Counted from the first letter of the stretch, positions 26,403 through 33,774 are shown. The stretch is 53,985 nucleotides of DNA from Jiella mangrovi (GCF_017815135.1 NZ_JAGJCF010000025.1:1-53985), one strand, 5' to 3'. Numbers and translations: made by a program. The notes: generated by a model not told the origin, from the sequence alone.

Positions 26403-27563
26403 TCAGGACGCGTTGGTGATGCGGTCGACATATTCCTGCTGACCGGAGGCAAAGAACGGCGTATCGGGCTGCCACCACCACAGATTGGCAAGGTTCTCGG
26501 CGTTGTAGACCTCGCCGAACTGCTTGGCGTAGGTCTCGCCGGCATATTTCGCGCCGCCGTCGACGCAGGAATTGTAACCGGTATTGGCGCTCATCAGGCC
26601 GGCCATCTCGGGGTCCAGCATGGCGTTGATGAAGGCATAGGCCTGTTCGATATTTTCCGCGCCGGACGGGATCGCCATCGAATCCATCCAGGTCATGCCG
26701 CCTTCCTTGGGCATGCGATATTTCAGCTCCGGCTTGTCGCGGTTGAGCAGGAGGCCGGTCGAGTCCCAGGTCTGGCCGGCAACGCAGCCCGACTGCTGGA
26801 AGGCGTTGAGCGCCTCGGTGGCGTTGTTCCAGAAGGCGCCGAAATTCTCCTTGTGGTCGACGATGTAGCTCGCCACCTTGTCGAACACCCGGCGCATGTC
26901 CGCTTCGCTCTTGTAGACGTCGAGCATGCGGTTCGACTGGATTTCACCCTTGGCGTCGAGGTAAAGGCCGGTGCCGATCAGCACCGACTTCTGCCGGAAG
27001 GCCGCCTTGCCCTTGGCTTTCGGGTCCCACAGCATGCCGTATGAAACGTCCGCGTCGTCGACGCCGTCGAAGACCGACGAATCGAAGGTCACCGCCTCGG
27101 TGCCCCAGTTGAACGGGATGGCGACGCGCTTGCCGTTCTGAACCGCGCCGAGCTGGATCGAATCGCGGTACATCGACGGGATGACCTTGTCGACATTCGC
27201 CTTCTTCTCGTCGATGGGCTGCAAGAGGAAGGTGTCGCCGTCCTGATAATTCGCGACATTGGTGATCGACGGGAAGATGATGTCGAAGCCCTTGCCGCCG
27301 GACGCCTTCAGCTTCTGCGTCGCCTCGTCGTTGGAGCCGTAGGTCGACACGTTCAGCTTGATGCCGGTGTCCTTCTGGAACTTGTCGATCATGTTCTGCT
27401 GAACGTAGTCGCCCCAGACGAAGACGTTGACGGTGCCGGAACTCTGACCGAAACCGGGGCGCGTCAGAACGGCGGGCGCGGCGAGGAAAGCGGCGGTAGC
27501 GGCGCCACCCTTGAGCAACGAGCGGCGGGAGATCGGCTTGGCGAGGGTCATAAAACGATCCAT
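26403..27563 (-). CDS. ABC transporter binding protein, PotD type, Tat-exported
   Basis: The 386-residue protein has a twin-arginine signal (SRRSLLKGGAATAAFLAAPA) and then the PotD fold: VNVFVWGDYVQQNMIDKF, GFDIIFPSITNV, RVAIPFNWGTEAVTF, VAGQTWDSTGLLLNRDKP and EGGMTWMDSMAIPSGAENIE. It binds the solute in the periplasm for the PotABC-type transporter. It is the first gene of the minus-strand operon. A reversed array of Pho-box-like repeats (27606-27649) ends 43 bp upstream of its start with a possible -10 (TCTAAA) between, so phosphate-starvation induction is likely. The substrate may thus be a phosphorus compound such as an aminophosphonate. Confidence 0.9.
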   Translation of the reverse strand: MDRFMTLAKPISRRSLLKGGAATAAFLAAPAVLTRPGFGQSSGTVNVFVWGDYVQQNMIDKFQKDTGIKLNVSTYGSNDEATQKLKASGGKGFDIIFPSITNVANYQDGDTFLLQPIDEKKANVDKVIPSMYRDSIQLGAVQNGKRVAIPFNWGTEAVTFDSSVFDGVDDADVSYGMLWDPKAKGKAAFRQKSVLIGTGLYLDAKGEIQSNRMLDVYKSEADMRRVFDKVASYIVDHKENFGAFWNNATEALNAFQQSGCVAGQTWDSTGLLLNRDKPELKYRMPKEGGMTWMDSMAIPSGAENIEQAYAFINAMLDPEMAGLMSANTGYNSCVDGGAKYAGETYAKQFGEVYNAENLANLWWWQPDTPFFASGQQEYVDRITNAS

Positions 27564-27605
27564 CCGGGAAAGGGGAAGATTTAACGCAGCCTTTTAGACC
27601 GGGCA

Positions 27606-27649
27606 GATGACGCTTCGTTATCAGCGCGATGACAGAGTGATGACGGCAC
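27606..27649 (-). promoter_or_regulatory. Pho-box-like array driving the PotD-type operon
   Basis: Read on the plus strand, GATGAC, GTTATC, GATGAC and GATGAC start at 27606, 27617, 27628 and 27639, exactly 11 bp apart. On the minus strand three of the four read as GTCATC repeats. PhoB boxes are CTGTCAT repeats with 11-bp period, so orientation and spacing fit activation of the PotD-type gene. Confidence 0.65.
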
Positions 27650-27658
27650 CGGTGCGCG

Positions 27659-27687
27659 CGTCATCCCGGCGTCATCGCCCCGTCATC
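27659..27687 (+). promoter_or_regulatory. Pho-box-like array driving the PHP gene
   Basis: CGTCATC occurs at 27659, 27670 and 27681, three perfect copies with 11-bp period on the plus strand, ending 49 bp before the PHP start codon. The array is the mirror counterpart of the one at 27606-27649. Confidence 0.7.
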
Positions 27688-27736
27688 GAACCGGCGGCAG
27701 GATCGCGCATCCATCCACCACCGGAGACGAGACGAC

Positions 27737-28648
27737 ATGGACGGGCGCGAGGCCTTTTCGGCCGACGGGCGATTTCATCGCGGCAACATTCATACCCATT
27801 CGAACCGGTCCGATGGCGCGCGCGCCCCGGGCGAGGTCTGCGGGCTCTACCGGGAGATGGGCTATGATTTCCTCTGCCTGTCGGACCACTTTCTCGAGCG
27901 CTTCGACTTCCCGATCACCGACACGACGGCCCTTCGCGGCAGTGGCTTCACGACGCTGATCGGCGCCGAGATCCATGCGCCGCAGAACAGCCAGGGCGAG
28001 ATCTGGCACGTTCTTGCCTGCGGACTGCCGGTGGATTTCGAGCCACCTCAGGACGGCGAGCGCATGGAGAGCCTGGCCGCCCGAGCCAGACAGGCCGGCG
28101 CCTTTGTCGGCATTGCCCATCCCCAATGGTCGTCCCTGACCATCGAGGACGGCCGGGCTCTGGCGGGTATCGCCCACGCCGTGGAAATCTGGAACACCGG
28201 CTGCGCGCTGGAGACCGCACGCGGCGACGGCACCGCGCTATTCGACCAGCTCCTGAACGAGGGTCACCGGCACCTGACCGGCTACGCCACCGACGACGCG
28301 CATCTGAAAATTCCCGATGCCGGCGGCGGCTGGATGATGGTCAAGGCCGAGGCGAACGATCCGGACGCGCTGCTCGCGGCCATGAAGGCCGGGATCTACT
28401 ATTCGAGCCAGGGCCCCGAACTCATGGCGATCGAGGCGGTTGCAGAGAGGCTGGTGGTACAGAGCTCGGCGGTTCGGATGATCTCGATCGTCGGCCGGGG
28501 CAGCCGGGCGGAGACCGCCTATGCCCCGGAGGGAGCGCTGACCACCGCCGAGCTCCCGCTCGAGCGCTTTTCGGGCGACTGGTGCCGCGTCGTGGTTTGC
28601 GACGCCGAGGGGCGTATCGCCTGGTCGAACCCGATCTTTCCGGACTGA
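27737..28648 (+). CDS. PHP-domain metal-dependent phosphoesterase
   Basis: The 303-residue protein is a PHP phosphoesterase. Metal ligands are visible as His19-x-His21 (NIHTHSNRSDG) with Asp26, Asp50-His51 (CLSDHF), Glu78-x-His80 (GAEIHA), His128 (GIAHPQW) and Asp-x2-His near 186-189 (TDDAH). No signal peptide is present. PHP enzymes hydrolyse phosphomonoesters or diesters, and the PHP protein PhnPP of Eggerthella acts on cyclic ribose phosphate from the C-P lyase pathway. Here the gene is preceded by Pho boxes, diverges from a Pho-box transporter operon and converges on phnF. A role in C-P lyase or phosphodiester breakdown is plausible. Confidence 0.88.
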   Translation: MDGREAFSADGRFHRGNIHTHSNRSDGARAPGEVCGLYREMGYDFLCLSDHFLERFDFPITDTTALRGSGFTTLIGAEIHAPQNSQGEIWHVLACGLPVDFEPPQDGERMESLAARARQAGAFVGIAHPQWSSLTIEDGRALAGIAHAVEIWNTGCALETARGDGTALFDQLLNEGHRHLTGYATDDAHLKIPDAGGGWMMVKAEANDPDALLAAMKAGIYYSSQGPELMAIEAVAERLVVQSSAVRMISIVGRGSRAETAYAPEGALTTAELPLERFSGDWCRVVVCDAEGRIAWSNPIFPD

Positions 28649-28670
28649 AAGCCCGTAGGGCGCGCCAGCG

Positions 28671-28692
28671 TCACACCGGCTCGCCGGTGTGA
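28671..28692. repeat. Perfect 10-bp inverted repeat at the phnF 3' end
   Basis: TCACACCGGC (28671-28680) and GCCGGTGTGA (28683-28692) are exact complements around TC. The first bases are the phnF stop codon. It lies 22 bp after the converging PHP gene, so it may act as a shared transcription stop, though no T-run follows. Confidence 0.5.
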
Positions 28693-29414
28693 TCGAAGAC
28701 CAGCTCGACCCGGCTGCCGAGAAAGCGCGAGCGGGCATATTGCAGCGGCTCGCCCGCCGCCGTCACGGTGAGGCTGGTGGTGGCGATCAACGGCGTCGAC
28801 AAGGCACAATGCAGGTGCTCGGCGTCTCTTGGATCGGCGGGGATCGCCGCGACCTTCGTCCAAAGCCGGCGCTGGCCGGAAAAGCCCAGTTTCGTCAACG
28901 CCCCGGTCAGCGACCCCGCCTCCGCATAGGCGGGAATGATGCCCGCCAGACGGGCCTCCTCGAACCAGATCGTCGAGACGATCAGCGGCGCGCCATCGGC
29001 GACGCGCAGAAGCTCCAGCCGGATCACGGTTGCATTCGCCCGGCAGCCGAACGCCTCGGCAAGCTCTGCCGAAGCCATCTCGCGGGCCGATGCGATCATC
29101 GTTCCGCCCGGCTCGCGCGAGGCCGCGCCGATATTTTCCGAGAACCGGCTTTGCGAGCCGACAGGATAGACGATCCGGCTGGGCCGCGGCGCCGCGAAAG
29201 TCCCGCGGCCGCGGGTCGCCGTCAGGAGGCCTTCTTCGCTCAGCGTCGCGAGGGCCCGGCGCACCGTATGGCGATTGACGCCGAAGCGCTCGGCAAATTG
29301 CGTCTCGCCCGGCAACCGCCCGGCCAGCCGGCCCTCGGCGATGTCGAGGCGAAGGCTGTCGGCGATCTGCCGCCAGCGGGCAATGCCTGCTTTGTCGTCT
29401 GCCGTCACGCGCAT
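28671..29414 (-). CDS. phnF: PhnF, GntR/HutC-type regulator of the phn operon
   Basis: The 247-residue protein has a winged helix (about 12-80) with GRLPGETQFAERFGVNRHTV, RRALATLSEEGLLTATRGRGTF and a UTRA ligand-binding domain (about 95-240) containing IRLELLRVADGAPLIVSTIWF and YARSRFLGSRVELVFDHTG. This matches PhnF, the repressor associated with phosphonate uptake and C-P lyase genes. ATG 29414 has AAGGGATGGA upstream, while the longer frame to 29465 lacks a site. It diverges from phnG with a HutC-type operator between them, so it likely represses phnG onward and itself. Confidence 0.9.
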   Translation of the reverse strand: MRVTADDKAGIARWRQIADSLRLDIAEGRLAGRLPGETQFAERFGVNRHTVRRALATLSEEGLLTATRGRGTFAAPRPSRIVYPVGSQSRFSENIGAASREPGGTMIASAREMASAELAEAFGCRANATVIRLELLRVADGAPLIVSTIWFEEARLAGIIPAYAEAGSLTGALTKLGFSGQRRLWTKVAAIPADPRDAEHLHCALSTPLIATTSLTVTAAGEPLQYARSRFLGSRVELVFDHTGEPV

Positions 29415-29492
29415 TCCATCCCTTGCCGCTGCCACTCGGGTGCCTCGGCGCCCGCGCGCGGGCACACACCGACCGTCGGCTTTTCAGGCCAC

Positions 29493-29521
29493 CGTCATTT
29501 ACCCGTCACACCCGACATGCT
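29493..29521 (+). promoter_or_regulatory. Pho-box-like array upstream of phnG
   Basis: CGTCATT at 29493, CGTCACA at 29504 and a degraded ACATGCT at 29515 are 11 bp apart. A possible -10, TATACA, follows at 29529-29534. This fits a PhoB-activated promoter for phnG. Confidence 0.6.
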
Positions 29522-29538
29522 AGAGAGATATACAGTAG

Positions 29539-29550
29539 TTGTCTATACAA
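29539..29550 (+). promoter_or_regulatory. PhnF operator (HutC-type) before phnG
   Basis: TTGTCTATACAA contains GTCTATAC, an exact fit to the HutC-subfamily operator pattern GTMTAKAC, and has TTGT/ACAA outer arms. It lies just downstream of the candidate -10 of phnG, where a bound repressor would block transcription. Confidence 0.65.
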
Positions 29551-29611
29551 ATAAACAAATAAAGCGGGGACCGAACGCCCGCCCGAGCGTTCGAGCATCA
29601 CAGCCAGATCC

Positions 29612-30091
29612 ATGATGACAGATCCCGAAACGCCCATTCCGAGAAACGGCGAAGCCACTGCCCGCCGTCGCGCTGTATCGGTTTTCGCGCAAGCGGATGC
29701 CCGGTTTCTTGAGGACGCATGGAAACGGCTCTGCGGAGACCGGGAGATCGCTCCTCTGCGAGGCCCCGAAACCGGCCTCGTCATGGTTCGCGGGCGGGCC
29801 GGCGGCGGCGGCGCGCCGTTCAACCTCGGCGAGGCGAGCGTCACCCGGGCGAGCGTGCGCATCGGTGGCGACAGCGTCGGCCACGCCATGGTTCTCGGCC
29901 GCGACCTCGAGCGGGCGAAATTTGCCGCCGCCTTCGATGCCCTCTGGCAGATCGAGACCGAGCGCCAGTCGATCGAAACGCAGGTCGTGGCGGTCGTCGA
30001 GGCGGCAATGGCCGAACAGGATGGTCAACGCCGCGCCGAGACCGAGGCCACCAGGGTCGATTTCTTCACCCTGATGCGCGGAGAGGATTGA
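29612..30091 (+). CDS. phnG: C-P lyase core subunit PhnG
   Basis: The 159-residue protein has the PhnG features FAQADARFLEDAWKRL, LRGPETGLVMVRGRAGGGG, PFNLGEASVTRASVRIGGDSVGHAMVLGRD and AFDALWQ. PhnG is part of the cytoplasmic PhnG2H2I2J2 complex. With PhnI and PhnH it displaces adenine of ATP by phosphonate to form an alpha-D-ribose 1-phosphonate 5-triphosphate. It is the first gene of the phn operon behind the Pho box and PhnF operator. It overlaps phnH by one base (TGATG). Confidence 0.95.
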   Translation: MMTDPETPIPRNGEATARRRAVSVFAQADARFLEDAWKRLCGDREIAPLRGPETGLVMVRGRAGGGGAPFNLGEASVTRASVRIGGDSVGHAMVLGRDLERAKFAAAFDALWQIETERQSIETQVVAVVEAAMAEQDGQRRAETEATRVDFFTLMRGED

Positions 30092-30693
30092 TGACCGGGA
30101 CCGCCGAAATTTCCCGCCGCGCCGTCGAGGGCGGCTTCGCCGATCCGGTTTTCGATGCCCAGGCGGTCTTCGCCGCGATCCTCGAGGCGATGTCGCGCCC
30201 CGGCACGATCGTCGATCCCGGGACAAGGACAACGCCCCCACAGCCGCTGTCTCCAGCCGCAGGCGCCGTCCTCTGCGCTCTCGCCGATGCCGATACGCCG
30301 GTTTTCGTCGAAGAGGCCGACGATGCTCTCGCGGCCTGGCTCGGCTTTCAGACGAGCGCGCGGCTGGCAGATCCCGCAAACGCACGGTTTGCCGTGGTGC
30401 GGCGCTTCGACAAGGCGTCGCTCGAACGTTTTTCCCTCGGCACCCTGGCGTTTCCGGACCGCTCGGCGACCCTGATCCTCGAAGTCGCGTCACTCGAAGA
30501 CGGGCCGGGCTTTCGTCTCACGGGACCAGGCATCTCCGGCAGCACGCTCATGCAGGTCGGCGGACTTGGCAGGGAGTTTGCCGTCGCAAGGCGGGCGAAC
30601 CGCGCCCTCAGCCCTTGCGGGCTCGATCTGATCCTCACCTGCAAGACCCGGATCATCGGCCTGCCGCGCTCCACCATCGTCGAGGAGGCGTAA
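30091..30693 (+). CDS. phnH: C-P lyase core subunit PhnH
   Basis: The 200-residue protein contains GGFADPVFDAQAVFAAILEAMSRPG, FQTSARLADPANARFAVV, FSLGTLAFPDRSATLILE, LTGPGISGSTLM and CGLDLILTCKTRIIGLPRST, typical of PhnH. It is a PLP-fold-derived structural subunit of the C-P lyase core without PLP. The ATG at 30091 overlaps the phnG stop. A longer frame upstream is a shadow of phnG. Confidence 0.95.
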   Translation: MTGTAEISRRAVEGGFADPVFDAQAVFAAILEAMSRPGTIVDPGTRTTPPQPLSPAAGAVLCALADADTPVFVEEADDALAAWLGFQTSARLADPANARFAVVRRFDKASLERFSLGTLAFPDRSATLILEVASLEDGPGFRLTGPGISGSTLMQVGGLGREFAVARRANRALSPCGLDLILTCKTRIIGLPRSTIVEEA

Positions 30694-30694
30694 G

Positions 30695-31834
30695 ATGTAT
30701 GTCGCGGTGAAAGGCGGCGAGGCCGCCATCGCCAACGCCCACCGGCTGCTCGCCGACCGGCGGCGGGGCGAGCGCTCCCTCCCGGCACTGACGCTGGAAC
30801 AGATCGCCGGCCAGCTGGCGCTCGCCGTCGACCGGGTGATGGCCGAGGGCTCGCTCTACGACCCGGAACTTGCCGCGATGGCCGTGCGCCAGTCGCGCGG
30901 CGACCTGATCGAGGCGATCTTCCTCATCCGCGCCTATCGCACCACCCTGCCCCGCTTCGCCGCATCCCGCCCGATCGATACCGGCAAGATGCAGATCGAG
31001 CGGCGGATTTCGGCGACCTACAAGGACTTGCCCGGCGGCCAGCTGCTCGGTCCGACCTTCGACTACACGCACCGGCTGATCGAGCCCGACATGGCCGAGG
31101 ACGGCCCGGTCGAAGCGCCGGCGAGCCGGGAGCCGGCGGACAGCGGACCATCGCCGCGCGTCACCGACATTCTGGGCGATGACGGTCTGATCGAGGGCGA
31201 CGGCGAGGACGACGGCCGCGAGCCGGCCGACCTCACCCGCTCGCCGCTCGCCTTCCCCGCCTCCCGCGATCTGAGGCTCCAGGCGCTGGCCCGCGGCGAC
31301 GAGGGCTTTCTCCTCGGCCTCGGCTATTCCACCCAGCGCGGCTATGGCCGCACCCATCCCTTCGTCGGCGAAATCCGCATCGGCGAGGTGGAGGTCGAGG
31401 TGGATCTGCCGGAATTCGGCTTTCCGGTGGTGATCGGCCGGGTCCGCGTCACCGAATGCCAGATGGTCTCGCAATTCACCGGCTCGAAGTCGGAGCCGCC
31501 GCAGTTCACCCGCGGATACGGCCTGGTATTTGGCCAGCTGGAACGCAAGGCGATGGCCATGAGCCTCGTCGACCGGGCGCTTCGCGCCGACGAATTCGAC
31601 GAGGAGCGCCGCTCACCGGCGCAGGACGAGGAATTCGTCCTCGCCCATTCAGACAACGTCCAGGCGACCGGCTTCGTCGAACATCTGAAACTGCCGCATT
31701 ACGTGGATTTCCAGGCCGAGCTCGATCTTTTGAGGACGATGCGCAAGGTGGACGCACCAGTTACAGAAGACGAACCGCCGCACCGGGACGGGCGATCCCC
31801 CTCCGACCCTAGCCGGAGGGACGCCGCGGAATGA
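30695..31834 (+). CDS. phnI: C-P lyase core subunit PhnI
   Basis: The 379-residue protein begins MYVAVKGGEAAIANAHRLLA and has RQSRGDLIEAIFLIRAYRTT, ISATYKDLPGGQLLGPTFDYTHRLIE and GYSTQRGYGRTHPFVGEI, all characteristic of PhnI. It is the nucleosidase-type catalytic subunit that makes the ribose-phosphonate bond. It starts one base after the phnH stop. The C-terminal 30 residues are a polar extension beyond the conserved part. Confidence 0.95.
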   Translation: MYVAVKGGEAAIANAHRLLADRRRGERSLPALTLEQIAGQLALAVDRVMAEGSLYDPELAAMAVRQSRGDLIEAIFLIRAYRTTLPRFAASRPIDTGKMQIERRISATYKDLPGGQLLGPTFDYTHRLIEPDMAEDGPVEAPASREPADSGPSPRVTDILGDDGLIEGDGEDDGREPADLTRSPLAFPASRDLRLQALARGDEGFLLGLGYSTQRGYGRTHPFVGEIRIGEVEVEVDLPEFGFPVVIGRVRVTECQMVSQFTGSKSEPPQFTRGYGLVFGQLERKAMAMSLVDRALRADEFDEERRSPAQDEEFVLAHSDNVQATGFVEHLKLPHYVDFQAELDLLRTMRKVDAPVTEDEPPHRDGRSPSDPSRRDAAE

Positions 31835-31848
31835 CCCGCCGCTCCGGC

Positions 31849-32019
31849 TCAATTCTCCTTGGGATCCTCGCGTCTGGTCGCATCGTCAGGCTCACGCGGA
31901 CGGCCGGTGATGCCGCGACCATGCTTGCCCGTGACGGGATCGCGGTAAACCAGGAAATACCAGCCGGCCAAGAGACCGACGAGAACCGCGAAAAGCTCGC
32001 CGAGCGCCATCCAGTTCAT
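31849..32019 (-). CDS. Small antisense membrane protein between phnI and phnJ
   Basis: On the minus strand a 56-residue frame has one strong membrane segment (LGELFAVLVGLLAGWYFLVY) followed by a charged hydrophilic tail (DPVTGKHGRGITG and an acidic/basic end). This hydrophobic-helix-then-positive layout looks protein-like, and AAAGGG lies nine bases upstream of the ATG. A longer frame starts at 32058. It occupies the 241-bp gap between phnI and phnJ against operon direction. I do not recognise a family. A plus-strand frame starting at 31831 over the same bases looks like a shadow. Confidence 0.5.
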   Translation of the reverse strand: MNWMALGELFAVLVGLLAGWYFLVYRDPVTGKHGRGITGRPREPDDATRREDPKEN

Positions 32020-32075
32020 TGCCTCGCCCTTTCCCTGTTGGCGCCGACGCTCAACCACTCTGGAGTTTCGCTCCG

Positions 32076-32954
32076 ATGACCATGGCGCTTCCCGCCTACA
32101 ACTTCGCCTATCTCGACGAACAGACCAAGCGGATGATCCGCCGGGCGATCCTCAAGGCCGTCGCCATTCCCGGCTATCAGGTGCCGTTCGCCTCCCGTGA
32201 GATGCCGATGCCCTATGGCTGGGGCACCGGCGGCGTGCAGGTGACGGCGGCGATCCTCGGGCCGGACGATGTTCTCAAAGTCATCGACCAGGGCTCCGAC
32301 GACACCACCAACGCCGTCTCGATCCGTGCCTTCTTCGCCAGGGTGGCGAATGTCGCGGTGACGACGAAGACGGCCGAGGCGACGATCATCCAGACCCGCC
32401 ACCGCATCCCGGAGGTCCCGCTCACCGAGGGCCAGACGCTGGTCTATCAGGTGCCGATACCCGAGCCTTTACGGTTTTTAGAGCCGCGCGAGACCGAGAC
32501 GCGGATCATGCATGCGCTGGAAGAATACGGGCTGATGCACGTCAAGCTCTATGAGGACATCGCTCAACACGGCCACATCGCCACCACCTACGCCTATCCG
32601 GTCAAGGTCGAAGGGCGCTACGTCATGGACCCCTCGCCGATCCCGAAATTCGACAATCCGAAGATGGACGACTGTCCCGCGCTGCAACTCTTCGGCGCCG
32701 GCCGCGAACAGCGGATCTACGCCATCCCGCCTTATACGCGGGTGGAAAGCCTCGATTTCGAGGACCATCCGTTTGCGGTCCAGACATTCTCGCAACCCTG
32801 CGGGCTGTGCGGGGCAACGGGGGTTTATCTCGACGAGATCGTCACAGACGACCGGGGCGGACGGCTCTACGCCTGTTCGGATACCGATCACTGCGAGGAG
32901 CGACGGGACGCGGGGCATGTGGGGTCGGAAGCCTTCACGGGGGCGCGGCCATGA
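32076..32954 (+). CDS. phnJ: C-P lyase radical SAM subunit PhnJ
   Basis: The 292-residue protein is complete PhnJ. It has the glycyl-radical region IPGYQVPFASREMPMPYGWG with Gly33, GSDDTTNAVSIR, and the cluster-binding CGLC (Cys242, Cys245) followed 21 residues later by Cys267, with Cys273 beyond. PhnJ uses a 4Fe-4S cluster and SAM to cleave the C-P bond, releasing an alkane and a cyclic ribose phosphate. ATG 32076 is preceded by GGAG. The operon is interrupted just downstream by a repeat-flanked DUF559 gene. Confidence 0.96.
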   Translation: MTMALPAYNFAYLDEQTKRMIRRAILKAVAIPGYQVPFASREMPMPYGWGTGGVQVTAAILGPDDVLKVIDQGSDDTTNAVSIRAFFARVANVAVTTKTAEATIIQTRHRIPEVPLTEGQTLVYQVPIPEPLRFLEPRETETRIMHALEEYGLMHVKLYEDIAQHGHIATTYAYPVKVEGRYVMDPSPIPKFDNPKMDDCPALQLFGAGREQRIYAIPPYTRVESLDFEDHPFAVQTFSQPCGLCGATGVYLDEIVTDDRGGRLYACSDTDHCEERRDAGHVGSEAFTGARP

Positions 32955-32983
32955 GCGTTTCGGTGAAGGTAGCGGCCGCGATA

Positions 32984-33119
32984 CCCCCTTCTGCCTGCCG
33001 GCATCTCCCCCACAAGGGGGGAGATCAAAGCGTCGATGACGCCGCCGGAGGAACTCGCAACGACAGCCCCCGCCGATCTCCCCCCGTGTGGGGGAGATGT
33101 CCGGCAGGACAGAGGGGGG
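32984..33119. repeat. Paired palindromic repeat, copy 1
   Basis: The left arm 32984-33026 contains CTGCCTGCCGGCATCTCCCC and the right arm 33075-33119 contains GGGGGAGATGTCCGGCAGG. The arms are near-complements, and each also has its own small hairpin (CTCCCCC...GGGGGAG). Copy 2 at 33578-33726 has the same arms with a different central segment. Such CTGCCGG/GGGGGAGAT elements are, from memory, dispersed in rhizobial intergenic DNA. Confidence 0.8.
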
Positions 33120-33127
33120 TGCTCCAG

Positions 33128-33523
33128 CTAGCCTCCCGGCGTCCGACAGAATGCCCCCGGCGACCTCTCCTCGATCACCGCCAGAATGTGGCTGCAGACG
33201 CCGTCGATGTCCTTCAGAACATTGTCGTTCCAGAACCGCACCACCGTCCAGCCATCGGCTTCGAGACGCCGCGTTCGAACCGCGTCGCTTACTTGCGCTC
33301 TGTCGTCTCCGTGCTGCGATCCGTCGATCTCGACGATCAGCCGGTGCACCGGACAGACAAAGTCGACGATGTAGCCGGCAATGGGCACCTGCCGGCGAAA
33401 GCCGAGCCCCATCAGCCGATGCGCCCGCGCGGCGTTCCAGAACTTCAGTTCCGCCTCGGTCATCGCCTTGCGCATCGACCGGGCGTTGTCGCGGTTTTTT
33501 GGCGGAACGGGAGCATGGGGCAC
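33128..33523 (-). CDS. DUF559 (Vsr/endonuclease-fold) protein
   Basis: The 131-residue protein begins MPHAPVPPKNRDNARSMRKA and has the DUF559 core: MTEAELKFWNAARAHRL, GLGFRRQVPIAGYIVDFVCP, LIVEIDGSQH and VVRFWNDNVL. The Asp/Glu residues in IVDF and VEIDG form a PD-(D/E)xK-like nuclease site related to Vsr repair endonucleases. Its biological role is unproven. It lies opposite to the phn operon between phnJ and phnK and exactly between the two paired repeats, which suggests it arrived as a repeat-bounded unit. Confidence 0.9.
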   Translation of the reverse strand: MPHAPVPPKNRDNARSMRKAMTEAELKFWNAARAHRLMGLGFRRQVPIAGYIVDFVCPVHRLIVEIDGSQHGDDRAQVSDAVRTRRLEADGWTVVRFWNDNVLKDIDGVCSHILAVIEERSPGAFCRTPGG

Positions 33524-33577
33524 GTGACGACCTTTTCCAAGACCCGCTATCCTGGCGTGTCTCTGCCCACGTTCCTA

Positions 33578-33726
33578 CCCCCCTCTGCCTGCCGGCATCT
33601 CCCCCACAAGGGTGGAGATCGAACGCGTTCGGGCCCCCGTGCCAGCTGGTCAACGAAGGAAGCGCAGCCGCCAAAGCTGCCGATCTCCCCCCTGGTGGGG
33701 GAGATGTCCGGCAGGACAGAGGGGGG
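33578..33726. repeat. Paired palindromic repeat, copy 2
   Basis: Arm 33578-33620 repeats the left arm of copy 1 with few changes. Arm 33682-33726 repeats its right arm, including GAGATGTCCGGCAGGACAGA. The region between the arms differs in sequence. The copy ends 48 bp before the phnK start codon. Confidence 0.8.
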
Positions 33727-33774
33727 CGCGCCGCGCGGCGAAAGCAGATTGGCCTCCTATCAAAGGCTCACCCC

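Noticed and set aside
31831-32079. Plus-strand frame of 82 residues overlapping the phnI stop
   Set aside because: It has the right coupling position, but its sequence is unlike a folded protein and mirrors the better minus-strand membrane protein.
32984-33726. Paired repeats considered as a CRISPR array
   Set aside because: There are only two copies of long palindromic arms with a gene between them and no regular short spacers or cas genes.
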